From positions 1 through 64,000 of the forward strand of contig NZ_SIHI01000012.1 of NCBI RefSeq assembly GCF_007859735.1: DNA of 64,000 nt, given 5' to 3'. Under the pieces are notes generated by a model, which was given only the letters and a program-made list of their open reading frames with translations, did not search any database and was not told where the DNA came from. Both the position numbers and the translations under genes were made by a program. Below are positions 1-8,180 of the stretch, one piece after another (the stretch's first letter is position 1; the number at the start of each line of letters is the position of its first letter). Origin of the DNA: Thalassoglobus neptunius (lineage in GTDB: Bacteria; Planctomycetota; Planctomycetia; Planctomycetales; Planctomycetaceae).

Positions 1-1
1 C

Positions 2-220
2 CGACCGGCCGGCGTCCGAGGTTTCGTTTTACTGCCGAAACGCTGGGTTGCTGAGAGAACGTTCAGTTGGCTAGGTCGCTGGCGACGCTTGAGTCGTGAC
101 TATGAACATCACACCAAATCGAGCGAACCCATGATCTATGTGGCTTCCATTGGTCGCATGCTCCGCCGCTTAGCTCCTTCACCCAACCAAGCTCCGTTCA
201 AATACCGACTTACAGCATGA
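2..220 (+). pseudogene. IS5-family transposase, C-terminal part (cut by window edge)
   Basis: An open frame enters from the left edge (first full codon at base 2) and stops with TGA at 218-220. The 72 visible residues read [20 protein letters not shown] and then RRLSRDYEH...[19 protein letters not shown]. This is the well-known C-terminal pattern of IS5-group DDE transposases, where the E in W-V-x-E-R-T-F is the last catalytic acid. A matching inverted-repeat end follows at 222-240. The rest of the element lies outside the window, so I cannot tell whether the transposase is intact. It is typed as pseudogene only because it is partial here. Confidence 0.85.
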
Positions 221-221
221 A

Positions 222-240
222 GAGGATTCCGGATAGGCTC
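222..240. mobile_element. Right inverted-repeat end of the IS5-family element
   Basis: GAGGATTCCGGATAGGCTC begins one base after the transposase stop codon. Read from outside it starts GAGCCTATCC, the style of IS427-group IS5 ends. It is followed by TTA (241-243), a plausible TNA target duplication. The left end is not in the window, so the repeat and duplication cannot be confirmed by pairing. Confidence 0.65.
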
Positions 241-362
241 TTAGTTGTCGAATATCAGCACACGGCATATCGATGTCATTTAATTACGAGAGCGACTTAA
301 AACATTGAGCTGGCGAAGACGCTCTTCAACATATTCAAGAGTTTCAACGTTTCCGGGAGATA

Positions 363-1016
363 ATGATGGCGACGACAACAGAAGAACAAAGGGCTCACAC
401 AGATCTGAATGATGTGAACATCGACGATAAGACAGAGCAAGCCCCTGACCAAACCAAACCGCAGATATCGGGATGGAAAGGTGCCTCGAACGGAAAACTT
501 GCCGCCGGACTTGGGTTCGGAATCATCTTTGGATTCCTGCTCCAGAAAGGAGGAGTTGCCAAATTCGACATCCTCATCGGAGCCCTTCTGCTGGAGAATT
601 TTGTCGTCGTAAAAGTGATGCTTTCAGCCATTATCGTGGGAATGGTCGGAAGCTACTTCCTCAGACGAACGGGAGTCATCGAACGTCAGATTAATGAAAC
701 AAAATACGGAGCCAATATTACTGGAGGGCTCATCTTTGGTGTTGGCTTCGGACTTTTACCCTACTGCCCCGGAACTGACGCAGCTGCTGTCGGCCAAGGA
801 AATCTCGATGCACTGGTTGGAATCGCTGGTCTTGTCCTTGGATCTTATATCTTCGCCCTGACATCCAAATTCACAGACGGAACGATCAGCCGCTGGGGAG
901 AACGTGGAAAACTCACCATTCCCAATCTGTTGAAAGTCTCCGAAGGAGCTTTCATCGCAATCGCAGCTCCGTTCCTCATCGCCATTCTTGCGATGCTCGA
1001 ACTCGCCGGGAAGTAG
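363..1016 (+). CDS. YeeE/YedE-family (DUF6691-like) membrane protein, putative sulfur-compound transporter half
   Basis: This 217-residue protein has a hydrophilic head of about 40 residues and then five to six membrane segments (roughly 45-62, 78-100, 118-134, 148-168, 190-214). It carries the family signature around LPYCPGTDAAAVGQGN (the G-x-C-P-G-T region with the conserved Cys) near residue 138. YeeE/YedE proteins import thiosulfate or related sulfur compounds, and short forms usually work as a pair of tandem half-proteins. Here only one half is seen, about 120 bp downstream of an IS end, so a partner may lie beyond the IS or be lost. A ribosome site GGGAGA precedes the start; a second in-frame ATG at 366 is equally possible. 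The substrate is inferred from the family only. Confidence 0.8.
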   Translation: MMATTTEEQRAHTDLNDVNIDDKTEQAPDQTKPQISGWKGASNGKLAAGLGFGIIFGFLLQKGGVAKFDILIGALLLENFVVVKVMLSAIIVGMVGSYFLRRTGVIERQINETKYGANITGGLIFGVGFGLLPYCPGTDAAAVGQGNLDALVGIAGLVLGSYIFALTSKFTDGTISRWGERGKLTIPNLLKVSEGAFIAIAAPFLIAILAMLELAGK

Positions 1017-1027
1017 AACCGCTGACT

Positions 1028-1981
1028 TCACGATTGTTCTAAGTTTGGCCAATAGACTTTTGCCGGGAATGTTCCGTCTTTGGTGGTGACGGCGAGTTGT
1101 GTTCCGGGGGCTGCGAACTTTGTGCGAATGAGAGCGAGTGCGACCGAACGGCCGTCACCCAATGAAGCGACCGAGGAAATTCGTCCGACTTCTTTTTCTT
1201 CTGCCAGAACTGCACTGTCGACCGGAGTATCTTCATTCTCAATGAGAAGGCCGCGAAGCTCTTTGTTCGTGTGGCCCATGGCATCGAGTCGGGTAATCGG
1301 TTCCTGTCCGAGATAACAGCCTTTAGTGAAGCTGATTGCTCGGTCTGTTCGAGCTGCTTCCTGGGCGATGTTTGCATCACTCAGATCGCGACCGACCAGC
1401 GGAAAACCGGCAGTGATTCGAAGACGCTCAAATTCTTCGTCTGCCCCCTCTGACACTCCTCGCGCCTGTAACCTGGACTCAATTTCCTCGACTTGTTCCA
1501 CTCCTCCCGCGATCCAGATCGATGGTTCTGCGAGCACATCGAGGGACGCAACTTGTGCCGAATTTTCTTGATCGTCGCTGCTGGTGAGAGTTGTCCAACG
1601 ATTGGTGTCGAGATCGCTTTCCTCATCAATCGCCTGAAGTCCGTTCTCTCCAACGACGACGAGAAGTCGACTCGTGGCAGTGGCGTCATTGACCTCGGCA
1701 TTCAGCCCCAACAGGTATTTCGTCAGATGCGGAACCAGCACCTCACCAGCACCCGGACCAGAGATCAGGCGGAGGGAATCGTCACTTGCGAGAACGATCA
1801 CATGCGCAAGAATGCGTCCCTTGATATCAGGAACAAATGCTTCGCAGACGTCCCCTGAGCAAAGCTTGGAAATTTCGTTCGTACAGAAACTCTGAAGAAA
1901 CGATTTGCAATCCGGTCCTGAGAGCAGAACCTGCGTCCAGCCTGAAAGGTTGAAGCACTTCAGAGGTTGAATTTTATTCAC
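1028..1981 (-). CDS. ygfZ: YgfZ/GcvT-like folate-binding protein
   Basis: This 317-residue cytoplasmic protein has the YgfZ signature KGCYLGQE at residues 220-227, with the conserved Cys222 followed by a GHxNKxLRG-like stretch. YgfZ proteins resemble the T-protein of glycine cleavage, bind tetrahydrofolate and support assembly or repair of certain Fe-S enzymes. The start is a GTG at 1981. The gene converges on the YeeE-like gene (stop codons 11 bp apart) and is followed in the upstream direction by a glutaredoxin-like gene on the same strand. No GcvH/P genes are nearby, which argues against glycine cleavage T-protein. Confidence 0.9.
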   Translation of the reverse strand: MNKIQPLKCFNLSGWTQVLLSGPDCKSFLQSFCTNEISKLCSGDVCEAFVPDIKGRILAHVIVLASDDSLRLISGPGAGEVLVPHLTKYLLGLNAEVNDATATSRLLVVVGENGLQAIDEESDLDTNRWTTLTSSDDQENSAQVASLDVLAEPSIWIAGGVEQVEEIESRLQARGVSEGADEEFERLRITAGFPLVGRDLSDANIAQEAARTDRAISFTKGCYLGQEPITRLDAMGHTNKELRGLLIENEDTPVDSAVLAEEKEVGRISSVASLGDGRSVALALIRTKFAAPGTQLAVTTKDGTFPAKVYWPNLEQS

Positions 1982-2063
1982 GTGTCACACTTTCCGGTCA
2001 TTGCCCGCACAAGGTCGAACATCGTCATCGTTGCGGTCAATCGAGTTTGATCTCGCTTCAAGA

Positions 2064-2555
2064 TTACGCAACAGGTGGCGTCCCATCAATGAGGCGTCGC
2101 AACAGAACCTCGCTGACGTGTCCTTTGAATCGCGTCTGTCCGTCGAATTGAATCACCGGAATCTCTTCACCCAGCCGCATCTTGAGATCTGCATCGAGAT
2201 CGATATCCACCTCTGTTGTCGGCGGTAGCCACTGGCGATATCGAGCGAGGATCTCGGCTGCTTCGTCGCATAATGGACAGCCATCTCGCGTGTAAAGAAC
2301 GACACTCCCGAATCGGCGACCGCCGTATTCCGGACTCCAGTTCGTGAGGGAATGCGAACGATTCCAAAGCAGCCAAATCCCGAGTGCCAGCCCTCCAACG
2401 AAACAGAACATCCAAAGTTGGGGGTGCTCTCGAAGCGGATAGCTCAGTGCTCCCGTAAATAGACCCGCCTGTGCCTGAATGACAAGCAACAGACCGAAGG
2501 CACTGCAAAGAACCAGGCAACTTGAAACAGCAACGGGAGTTCGATGAGGGGACAT
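2064..2555 (-). CDS. Glutaredoxin-family protein with two N-terminal membrane segments
   Basis: The C-terminal half (about residues 84-160) is a small thioredoxin fold of the DUF836/glutaredoxin-like type: a beta strand, then the redox motif C-P-L-C in TRDGCPLCDEA, and later a cis-Pro region EEIPVIQF. The N-terminal 70 residues form two hydrophobic segments (about 9-30 and 46-62) that would anchor it to the membrane. Stand-alone DUF836 proteins are about 80-100 residues, so the membrane anchor is an addition. The role is probably thiol-disulfide exchange near the membrane; the partner is unknown. It lies about 80 bp upstream of ygfZ on the same strand, so co-expression is possible. Confidence 0.8.
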   Translation of the reverse strand: MSPHRTPVAVSSCLVLCSAFGLLLVIQAQAGLFTGALSYPLREHPQLWMFCFVGGLALGIWLLWNRSHSLTNWSPEYGGRRFGSVVLYTRDGCPLCDEAAEILARYRQWLPPTTEVDIDLDADLKMRLGEEIPVIQFDGQTRFKGHVSEVLLRRLIDGTPPVA

Positions 2556-2806
2556 GGGAACGACGCAGGTTGATCAGAATCGCTCTCTCAGCCAGCAGAC
2601 TGGTTTGCCCATGATTCCATGAGCGTTGCGATCAAGAACGAGATGAGGGAATTGACAGCAAAAGAATACGGAGTCGGGCCAACCTGTCCAGCCCGAAACC
2701 GGGAGGAAGGAGCCGTCGCTTTGGCAGCGATTGGGGTTGTCGCAAATTGCCAATTTGTTTATTCCACGTCGCAACGGCGTCCGCAATATCATGGAAGAGT
2801 GATGTC

Positions 2807-3178
2807 ATGCAAGGCAAAGTGAGTCAAAGCACCTCCTGGCACCGAGACTGGCGAGGCCAAGTGTTGACCGGCGTCGCGACGCTGGGGCTGCTTCTGGGCT
2901 GCCTCTCTTATTTCGATCACATCACGATTCAGGGAGTCGTCCTGTTTTCCGTGGAGACAATTTTTGTCTTCGGCGGAAGCCTCATCGGGATGCTGCTCGT
3001 CCAGTCCGCACTCAATCAGCAACAATTCTTCACGGATGAACAGTTCGCGGAAATTCATTCCATTGAGAAATCTTCTCTTCCGGATTCTGCAGATCCGAGA
3101 ACTTCAGAAGCGTCCGCCGAAGCCGATCCGTTCATCGAAATTCTTCGACGACGCAATTCTCAAAAGAGAGCTGCCTAA
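2807..3178 (+). CDS. Unknown small membrane protein
   Basis: A protein of 123 residues if translation starts at the ATG at 2807; an earlier ATG at 2747 would add 20 residues that look like poor coding sequence. It has two hydrophobic segments (about residues 19-34 and 42-68) and a charged tail ending in RRNSQKRAA. I recognise no family. A weak ribosome site GGAAGAG lies about eight bases upstream of 2807. It is flanked by genes on the opposite strand, so it is probably a single-gene unit. Confidence 0.55.
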   Translation: MQGKVSQSTSWHRDWRGQVLTGVATLGLLLGCLSYFDHITIQGVVLFSVETIFVFGGSLIGMLLVQSALNQQQFFTDEQFAEIHSIEKSSLPDSADPRTSEASAEADPFIEILRRRNSQKRAA

Positions 3179-3259
3179 ACGATTCCGATCGTTGTTCGAG
3201 ACACTTCTGAATCGTGTCTTCGATCATTGCTGCGACTGTTCTTGCGATTCACTCAGAGA

Positions 3260-4024
3260 TCAGCCAGTCACCAGATGAGACGGTGTGGCTCCGGTTAAAA
3301 TCTCAGCGATGTGCATCACTTGAATCGGCTTCTTCTGTCGCCGCAGGAGCCCGTCCAAATGCATTAAGCAAGACATGTCCCCGGCCGTGATGATCTGTGC
3401 TCCGGCTTCTTCGTGATCGTGAATTCGGTCGTTGCCCATCATGCAGGAGACAGCTTCTTCGCTGACGGCAAACGTCCCTCCAAAACCGCAACACTCATCG
3501 ATTCGCGAGAGTTCCACAAGCTCGATGCCCTCAACCTGCTCAAGGAGTTGCCGGGCTTTACTGAAACGATTCTGCATCAGTTCCGAAGCAGAGCCGAGTC
3601 GAAGTTCGCGGAGACCGTGACAACTGTTGTGAAGCCCCACACGATAGGGAAACTTCGCACTGATGTTCTCAACTTTCAGGACGTCGGTAAGAAACTCGGT
3701 CAACTCAAATGTGTTCTCTTGAACCTTCTTCAATCCAGCATCTTCCGGCGGGAAAAGGTCGCCATAGTGATGGGTGACCATCGCTGTACAGCTTCCAGAT
3801 GGGCAGACGACATACTCGAAGTCGGCAAACATCGAGACGTACGACTTGGCGAGTGGCTTCGCCTGTTCGAGTAATCCAGTATTCGCCATCGGTTGACCAC
3901 AGCAGGTCTGGCTCTCTGGATACTCGACTTCGCAACCAAACTGCTCCAACAACTCAACTGTCGCCAGCCCAACCTGTGGGAAGAACTGGTCGATGTAGCA
4001 TGGAATGAAAAGTCCAACTCTCAT
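3260..4024 (-). CDS. lutA: LutA/YkgE-type (Fe-S)-binding protein
   Basis: This 254-residue protein has two CCG-domain cysteine clusters: SQTCCGQPMANTG near residue 41 with a downstream CPSGSC, and CHGLREL followed by ECCGFGGTFAVSEE near residue 180. This two-domain layout matches LutA/YkgE, the Fe-S subunit of the LutABC L-lactate oxidation complex, and the C-terminal part of GlpC/HdrB-like proteins. LutB and LutC are not adjacent, so the protein may work with partners encoded elsewhere or in another electron-transfer complex. The start MRVGLFIPCYID is typical for the family. Confidence 0.88.
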   Translation of the reverse strand: MRVGLFIPCYIDQFFPQVGLATVELLEQFGCEVEYPESQTCCGQPMANTGLLEQAKPLAKSYVSMFADFEYVVCPSGSCTAMVTHHYGDLFPPEDAGLKKVQENTFELTEFLTDVLKVENISAKFPYRVGLHNSCHGLRELRLGSASELMQNRFSKARQLLEQVEGIELVELSRIDECCGFGGTFAVSEEAVSCMMGNDRIHDHEEAGAQIITAGDMSCLMHLDGLLRRQKKPIQVMHIAEILTGATPSHLVTG

Positions 4025-4140
4025 GGAATCATTGATCTCGCTGAATTGAAAGCCATCGCGTCACACGATCGCACTGCCTCGTCCCTTCGCGTACGCGAAT
4101 AATAGTCAGATGTATCAATGCGGGCGAGTGGGTCGCCGGA

Positions 4141-4572
4141 TCAACTTTCCGGTTCTGTGTAAGCACTCAGATACCCGAACAGTTCGTCGAGCCCAGCCGT
4201 CAGCGGGAGAGGAGGAATTTCTTCTTGAATCACACGCGTCTCAAGCCTGAGACGCGGAAGAAATTCCGACTCTGAAACAGAAACCACACCCGGCCAGATC
4301 GATCGAGTTCGCCGCATCGAAGAGCACCAGACGCCATAGCAGCAGAGAATCCGACTGAGGGGAAACCTCCGAAACAATTCGTTGATCTCATTCGACTGAT
4401 ATTCATCCGGCCATTGCTGCAACACCAGGATGAAATTCGGATTCGACGAGTCGCTGTCCAGAAGATCTCGCAGCGTCGAGAAGTACACGGCACTCCGGGA
4501 GACAGCCAATGCTTCAGCAACGACCGACTCCATCGAGCGCGCATCACCGACGATTGCCGTCGATTCAATCAT
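4141..4572 (-). CDS. Unknown protein overlapping nrdR; receiver-like appearance
   Basis: I place the start at the ATG at 4572 ([16 protein letters not shown]), giving 143 residues and an 8-base overlap with the end of nrdR, which suggests translational coupling. The first part (strand TAIVGD, helix, then [12 protein letters not shown]) has the alternating pattern of a receiver-like or Rossmann-type fold, but the acidic pocket and conserved Lys of a true response regulator are not evident. A Cys-pair CCYGVWC lies mid-protein. I do not recognise a family. An upstream start at 4623 would run 51 bases further into nrdR and seems unlikely. Confidence 0.55.
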   Translation of the reverse strand: MIESTAIVGDARSMESVVAEALAVSRSAVYFSTLRDLLDSDSSNPNFILVLQQWPDEYQSNEINELFRRFPLSRILCCYGVWCSSMRRTRSIWPGVVSVSESEFLPRLRLETRVIQEEIPPLPLTAGLDELFGYLSAYTEPES

Positions 4573-5032
4573 CGCGGCGTGAACTCCGTTCCCTGAGAGT
4601 CTGCAACTCTTCGACGAAATCATTCACATCCTGAAACGACCGATAGACGGAGGCAAACCGTACAAACGCCACCTGATCGACAAGCCGAAGCGCTTCGCAG
4701 ACTTGCTCACCGATATACCGCGAGGGAACTTCTCGTTCGAACGTTTCGTAGACTGAGTGCTCGACGCGATCCAGAATCTGCTCGACCTGATCGGGGCTGA
4801 CGGGGCGTTTGTAGCACGCCTTTTCAAGCCCGGAGCGTATTTTCTCACGATCGAAGGGAACGCGCGACCCATCTTTTTTGATCACCTTGAGTGGTGACTC
4901 TTCCATCTTCTCATAAGTCGTAAACCGACGTCCGCAAGCAAGGCATTCCCGCCGGCGGCGAATCACGAAATCCTGACTCCCGCGGGAGTCAACGACCTTG
5001 CTTTCTCCTTCACGGCAAAATGGGCAACGCAT
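4565..5032 (-). CDS. nrdR: Transcriptional regulator NrdR
   Basis: This 155-residue protein is the usual NrdR length. The N-terminal zinc ribbon has CPFC (residues 3-6) and CLACGRRF (about 31-38), followed by FTTYEKMEE and an ATP-cone domain starting at [17 protein letters not shown]. NrdR senses ATP/dATP and represses ribonucleotide reductase genes by binding paired NrdR boxes. No nrd gene is in the window, and I saw no clear NrdR box next to this gene. The stop codon overlaps the start of the next gene on the same strand. Confidence 0.95.
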   Translation of the reverse strand: MRCPFCREGESKVVDSRGSQDFVIRRRRECLACGRRFTTYEKMEESPLKVIKKDGSRVPFDREKIRSGLEKACYKRPVSPDQVEQILDRVEHSVYETFEREVPSRYIGEQVCEALRLVDQVAFVRFASVYRSFQDVNDFVEELQTLRERSSRRDD

Positions 5033-5277
5033 GGAAATTCTCGACTGATGTTCGTCTCAAATGGACGCGAAACCGATTCGTCTCTCCGGAGACATTTCAA
5101 TTCACCGGCGACGGAATCAATAAATGATAGCTTATCGATCCCCAGGGAGTTGTCTGGGCCCAGAGCACTCGCCTGAGTTTGTCTACCTGTATGAAAAGTG
5201 TGTCGCTGGCGATCACTCGTTCGCGTTCGCCTCACCAAGAGATTAGCCGAAAGACGAAAGAATAAGAATCCGAGTTT

Positions 5278-6111
5278 TCACGATTCTCGATTCGTCGGTC
5301 CATCCTCTTTTCGAGACGGAATCCCCTGGACCTCATCGAGTTTCTTCTGAAGCTTCCGATGCATCTGTCGCTCTTGAGAATCAATCAACACAGCGACGAT
5401 TTCACGAGTCCCCTGCCCGAGTATTTTCGCGAAGTCTCCTCCGAGAGGTCCCAACTTCTGCAGTCGAAACTTTTCGAGATCAAGGTCGACACGTTTCACC
5501 TCGGCATTGAGATGCAATTTCGGAAGCGGGGAATTCCAGTCGAACGAAGCTTGTGGAGAGATCGTGAGCACAACTTGGGCACGAACAACCGCATCCGCGA
5601 TTGCGGTCCCGTTCACCCCTTTTACGCCGTAAACGTAGTGCGCGAACGTTGCCTCGCTTCGAACTTTCAATCGTGTCGAGATTAAGAAGCGGATGCCATC
5701 GTCGGAGGGAGATGACTCCTGTTGCTCGATTTCGAGAGAGAACGTCTCATCCGGTTTCACGAGATGAGCCTTGTACCGGCGACAAAACCCGTGCGGAACG
5801 GACTTCTTCCGTTTTGAGATCTTGAGTCCCCGAACTTTCAGCCCGTCGAAGCGATCGGTTTCCTTGTTCCAGTGCTTTTTGTCAACGACCTCTTCATCGG
5901 CGGCCTCGATGACAATGTCACGGATCAACCCAGAAAGCGTGGTCTCGTGGACGGTTCCTTCCGCCTGCGACTGAGGCAATTCCGGAAGCTGCGGCCCGTC
6001 AGGAACAAGCAACGGAGGCGGCCCGGCCCCGAGATGTTCTTCAGGGAAAAGAACGAAAACCAGAAATAGAAAAAGCGAGGAGGTTCCCCTCCTCGCAGAT
6101 GGACTCAGCAT
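5278..6111 (-). CDS. Unknown secreted protein with a terminator hairpin inside its signal-peptide codons
   Basis: This 277-residue protein begins with a hydrophobic signal sequence (about residues 12-28, LFLFLVFVLF) and a Pro-rich linker, then a soluble beta-rich region with no motif I recognise; the C-terminal tail is charged. The start at 6111 is well supported by GGAGGGATCC just upstream. It sits 24 bp downstream of the DUF1598 gene. Codons 6-12 coincide with a perfect 9-bp hairpin followed by TTTTTCTATTTCTG on the coding strand (6075-6096), so transcription could stop within the first codons unless translation interferes. Function unknown. Confidence 0.7.
   Translation of the reverse strand: MLSPSARRGTSSLFLFLVFVLFPEEHLGAGPPPLLVPDGPQLPELPQSQAEGTVHETTLSGLIRDIVIEAADEEVVDKKHWNKETDRFDGLKVRGLKISKRKKSVPHGFCRRYKAHLVKPDETFSLEIEQQESSPSDDGIRFLISTRLKVRSEATFAHYVYGVKGVNGTAIADAVVRAQVVLTISPQASFDWNSPLPKLHLNAEVKRVDLDLEKFRLQKLGPLGGDFAKILGQGTREIVAVLIDSQERQMHRKLQKKLDEVQGIPSRKEDGPTNRES
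6075..6096 (-). terminator. Intrinsic terminator or attenuator within the start of the next gene
   Basis: On the minus strand GCGAGGAGG, loop GGAA, then CCTCCTCGC form a perfect 9-bp stem followed directly by TTTTTCTATTTCTG. It lies 40-61 bases past the stop codon of the DUF1598 gene, and also 15 bases inside the following reading frame, whose start at 6111 has a good ribosome site. It can act as the DUF1598 terminator, as an attenuator of the next gene, or both. Confidence 0.75.
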
Positions 6112-6135
6112 GGATCCCTCCGTGGGCGAGTGCTG

Positions 6136-7761
6136 TTACTTGGCGTCCCACCACCATCGATTCTCAGGAAGATCAACAGCCTTCGCGTTTTCAGCTGTCG
6201 TGTCAAGAGAAGTTGTGTCCTGAGCAACCTGAGTTGAATCAAGGGCTGCCACGACATCGGCTCGAACTCCCCCTGCGACCTGCAGGACGATATCACGACC
6301 GTTGAAGACTTTGTGGTTGACGACCGATTCGGTTTGCCGAGGAACCGCATAAACTTCTGGCTGATACTCTCCTCCGGAAGCAAACACTCCACGATCCCAG
6401 CCAGCTTTGTGATCGAGTTCGTCCCGATCGATCAAAGCGGCGATGAGGGCGAGGTCGAAGATTCCCTGAAGATCAGCGAAAATCCGATCCTGCTGTGCAA
6501 GCTGAGAATAGTGCTCGGTGAAATTCTCAGCGAACTGTCGGTTCACTGGCTCAGATTGGCCAGTGCTGACTCGTTTTCCAGAATCGGCCAGAAACTGATT
6601 CTCAGACTGACATTTCACAGCTGAACCTGAAACCTGGTAAACGTCGTGATCTTCAGAATGGAGAACTGATTCGTACTGCATGCTCATCCACCAGCGAAGA
6701 GCATCGAGCCCACCGCTGACGAATTGTGGGTTCTCACGAAGGAGTTCGAAGTAGTCAGGGATCTCAGCTCCCCCTTCGAGTTCACCGATTCCGATGAGTT
6801 TCATTCGGTAGTCTGCTTCAACCAGAACCCGTGCGACGCGACTGTCGACAGGAACTCCGTAGACGGTGATGTCTTGAAGTCCGAGCAAATCTCGAATCTG
6901 CTGTGCCCAACGATTCACTCTCGAAGGAGAGAGTGAGCCTTGCTGCTGGCTTGCGGTCGCAAACTCTTGAACAGCTTTCAAGTTTTCCTGTCGTGGATCA
7001 ATCGAGCAGCCAAAGATTCGTGTTCCGTCTTCGCTGAAGGTCCGGAGGACAGTCACGAAATCGTCGAGATGAAGAATCGGGCGGCCGGAATCTGTTCCGA
7101 CAGCCATTCCGAATTCGTCGTATTGCCAGCCTTCAGCCGGTCCGCCGAGAACAATTTCGCCACTCTCAGGATACACGAAGACGTATTCAATCTTTGAAAG
7201 TCCAGCCAGACGCTTCATCGACTCAACGATCGGCTTTCCTTCTGCAAGTCGTTGAGCAACGGCTTTTTCCAGACGGGTGAGCGAAACCAGTCGAAGTGGT
7301 GCGCTCTGTGCCATGTCTTCGTTGAGAGCAGCCACTCGGGAAGTCACTCCCATTGCAGCCAAGTTCCCGGACAGGTCTTTGTGTGACGAGAGAGTCAGAA
7401 CGCCATTCGGATCGACTCGCACTCCACTTTCGAAGAACTCAGGATCCGCTGCACCTTCACCTTGAACAGACTGCCAGGGGCCTTCGGTCTGATTGAGAAT
7501 CAGATTGATCAACGCATCCGGGTCGGCTCCCGTTCCCCCTTGCAAGGCACTATCGAGTGCACTCTCGAGATTGGTGGCTCGATCGGAAACCATCTGGCTC
7601 GACGCATCGAGTTCACCGGCAGCAAGAAGCCCTGCTACGTCATTGGGTTCTGCGGCAGAGACCTGCGTCAGTGTCATGCACGTGAACGCCATCGCCGCGA
7701 CAAGGACGCATTTCACCCGCATTGTGCGGTTGCGTCGATTCCACGTTTCCAAAATCATCAT
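6136..7761 (-). CDS. DUF1598-type secreted protein
   Basis: This 541-residue protein starts with a signal peptide (residues 14-36 of the long form, cleavage near QVSAAEP). The central and C-terminal part has the pattern of DUF1598, a planctomycete-specific secreted family, including VDSRVARVLVEADYRMKLIG near residue 305. No catalytic function is known for the family. The ATG at 7761 has GGAG eight bases upstream; an in-frame ATG at 7722 is the other option and begins the signal peptide directly. A strong hairpin with a T-run follows at 6075-6096, inside the next gene. Confidence 0.8.
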   Translation of the reverse strand: MMILETWNRRNRTMRVKCVLVAAMAFTCMTLTQVSAAEPNDVAGLLAAGELDASSQMVSDRATNLESALDSALQGGTGADPDALINLILNQTEGPWQSVQGEGAADPEFFESGVRVDPNGVLTLSSHKDLSGNLAAMGVTSRVAALNEDMAQSAPLRLVSLTRLEKAVAQRLAEGKPIVESMKRLAGLSKIEYVFVYPESGEIVLGGPAEGWQYDEFGMAVGTDSGRPILHLDDFVTVLRTFSEDGTRIFGCSIDPRQENLKAVQEFATASQQQGSLSPSRVNRWAQQIRDLLGLQDITVYGVPVDSRVARVLVEADYRMKLIGIGELEGGAEIPDYFELLRENPQFVSGGLDALRWWMSMQYESVLHSEDHDVYQVSGSAVKCQSENQFLADSGKRVSTGQSEPVNRQFAENFTEHYSQLAQQDRIFADLQGIFDLALIAALIDRDELDHKAGWDRGVFASGGEYQPEVYAVPRQTESVVNHKVFNGRDIVLQVAGGVRADVVAALDSTQVAQDTTSLDTTAENAKAVDLPENRWWWDAK

Positions 7762-8180
7762 CTACGTCACTCCAACGGGGATGTTTGTCACGATAATCAA
7801 TTAGATCAATGCCTGATGGCACTTTCATTAACTACGGAAGATGTGCTCTCGAATCCAGCCCAGTCGTAATCGTCCAGTCAATTGATTTGCTACCGAATCC
7901 AAATTTCGAGTGACGACGCTGGAGTCTCAGATCTAGGATCGTCTGACGCGGGTTGAGCGTCAAGAACTTTCGTTGAAATGTTCCTGATCTCCGAAACCTC
8001 ACTCGTCGATGGCAAAAGAATAAGAACAGTCGCTACAACACTGAGAGAAAATTCTTAAGTTCTCTTGGCCGTGCCGGTTCTGACAGTTCTTCCGGATCTC
8101 CGACGAGAACGCATTTCATCGGCGTTTGTCACGGTCGATTCCCATCTCTTCTTCAGCCAACAACACTCTTTTTCGCTTTT
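7762..8180. other. Intergenic region between divergent DUF1598 and mutM genes
   Basis: This 419-base stretch separates two divergently transcribed genes and should hold both promoters. I saw no convincing gene, repeat, long stem or clear sigma-70 hexamer pair. Confidence 0.4.
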
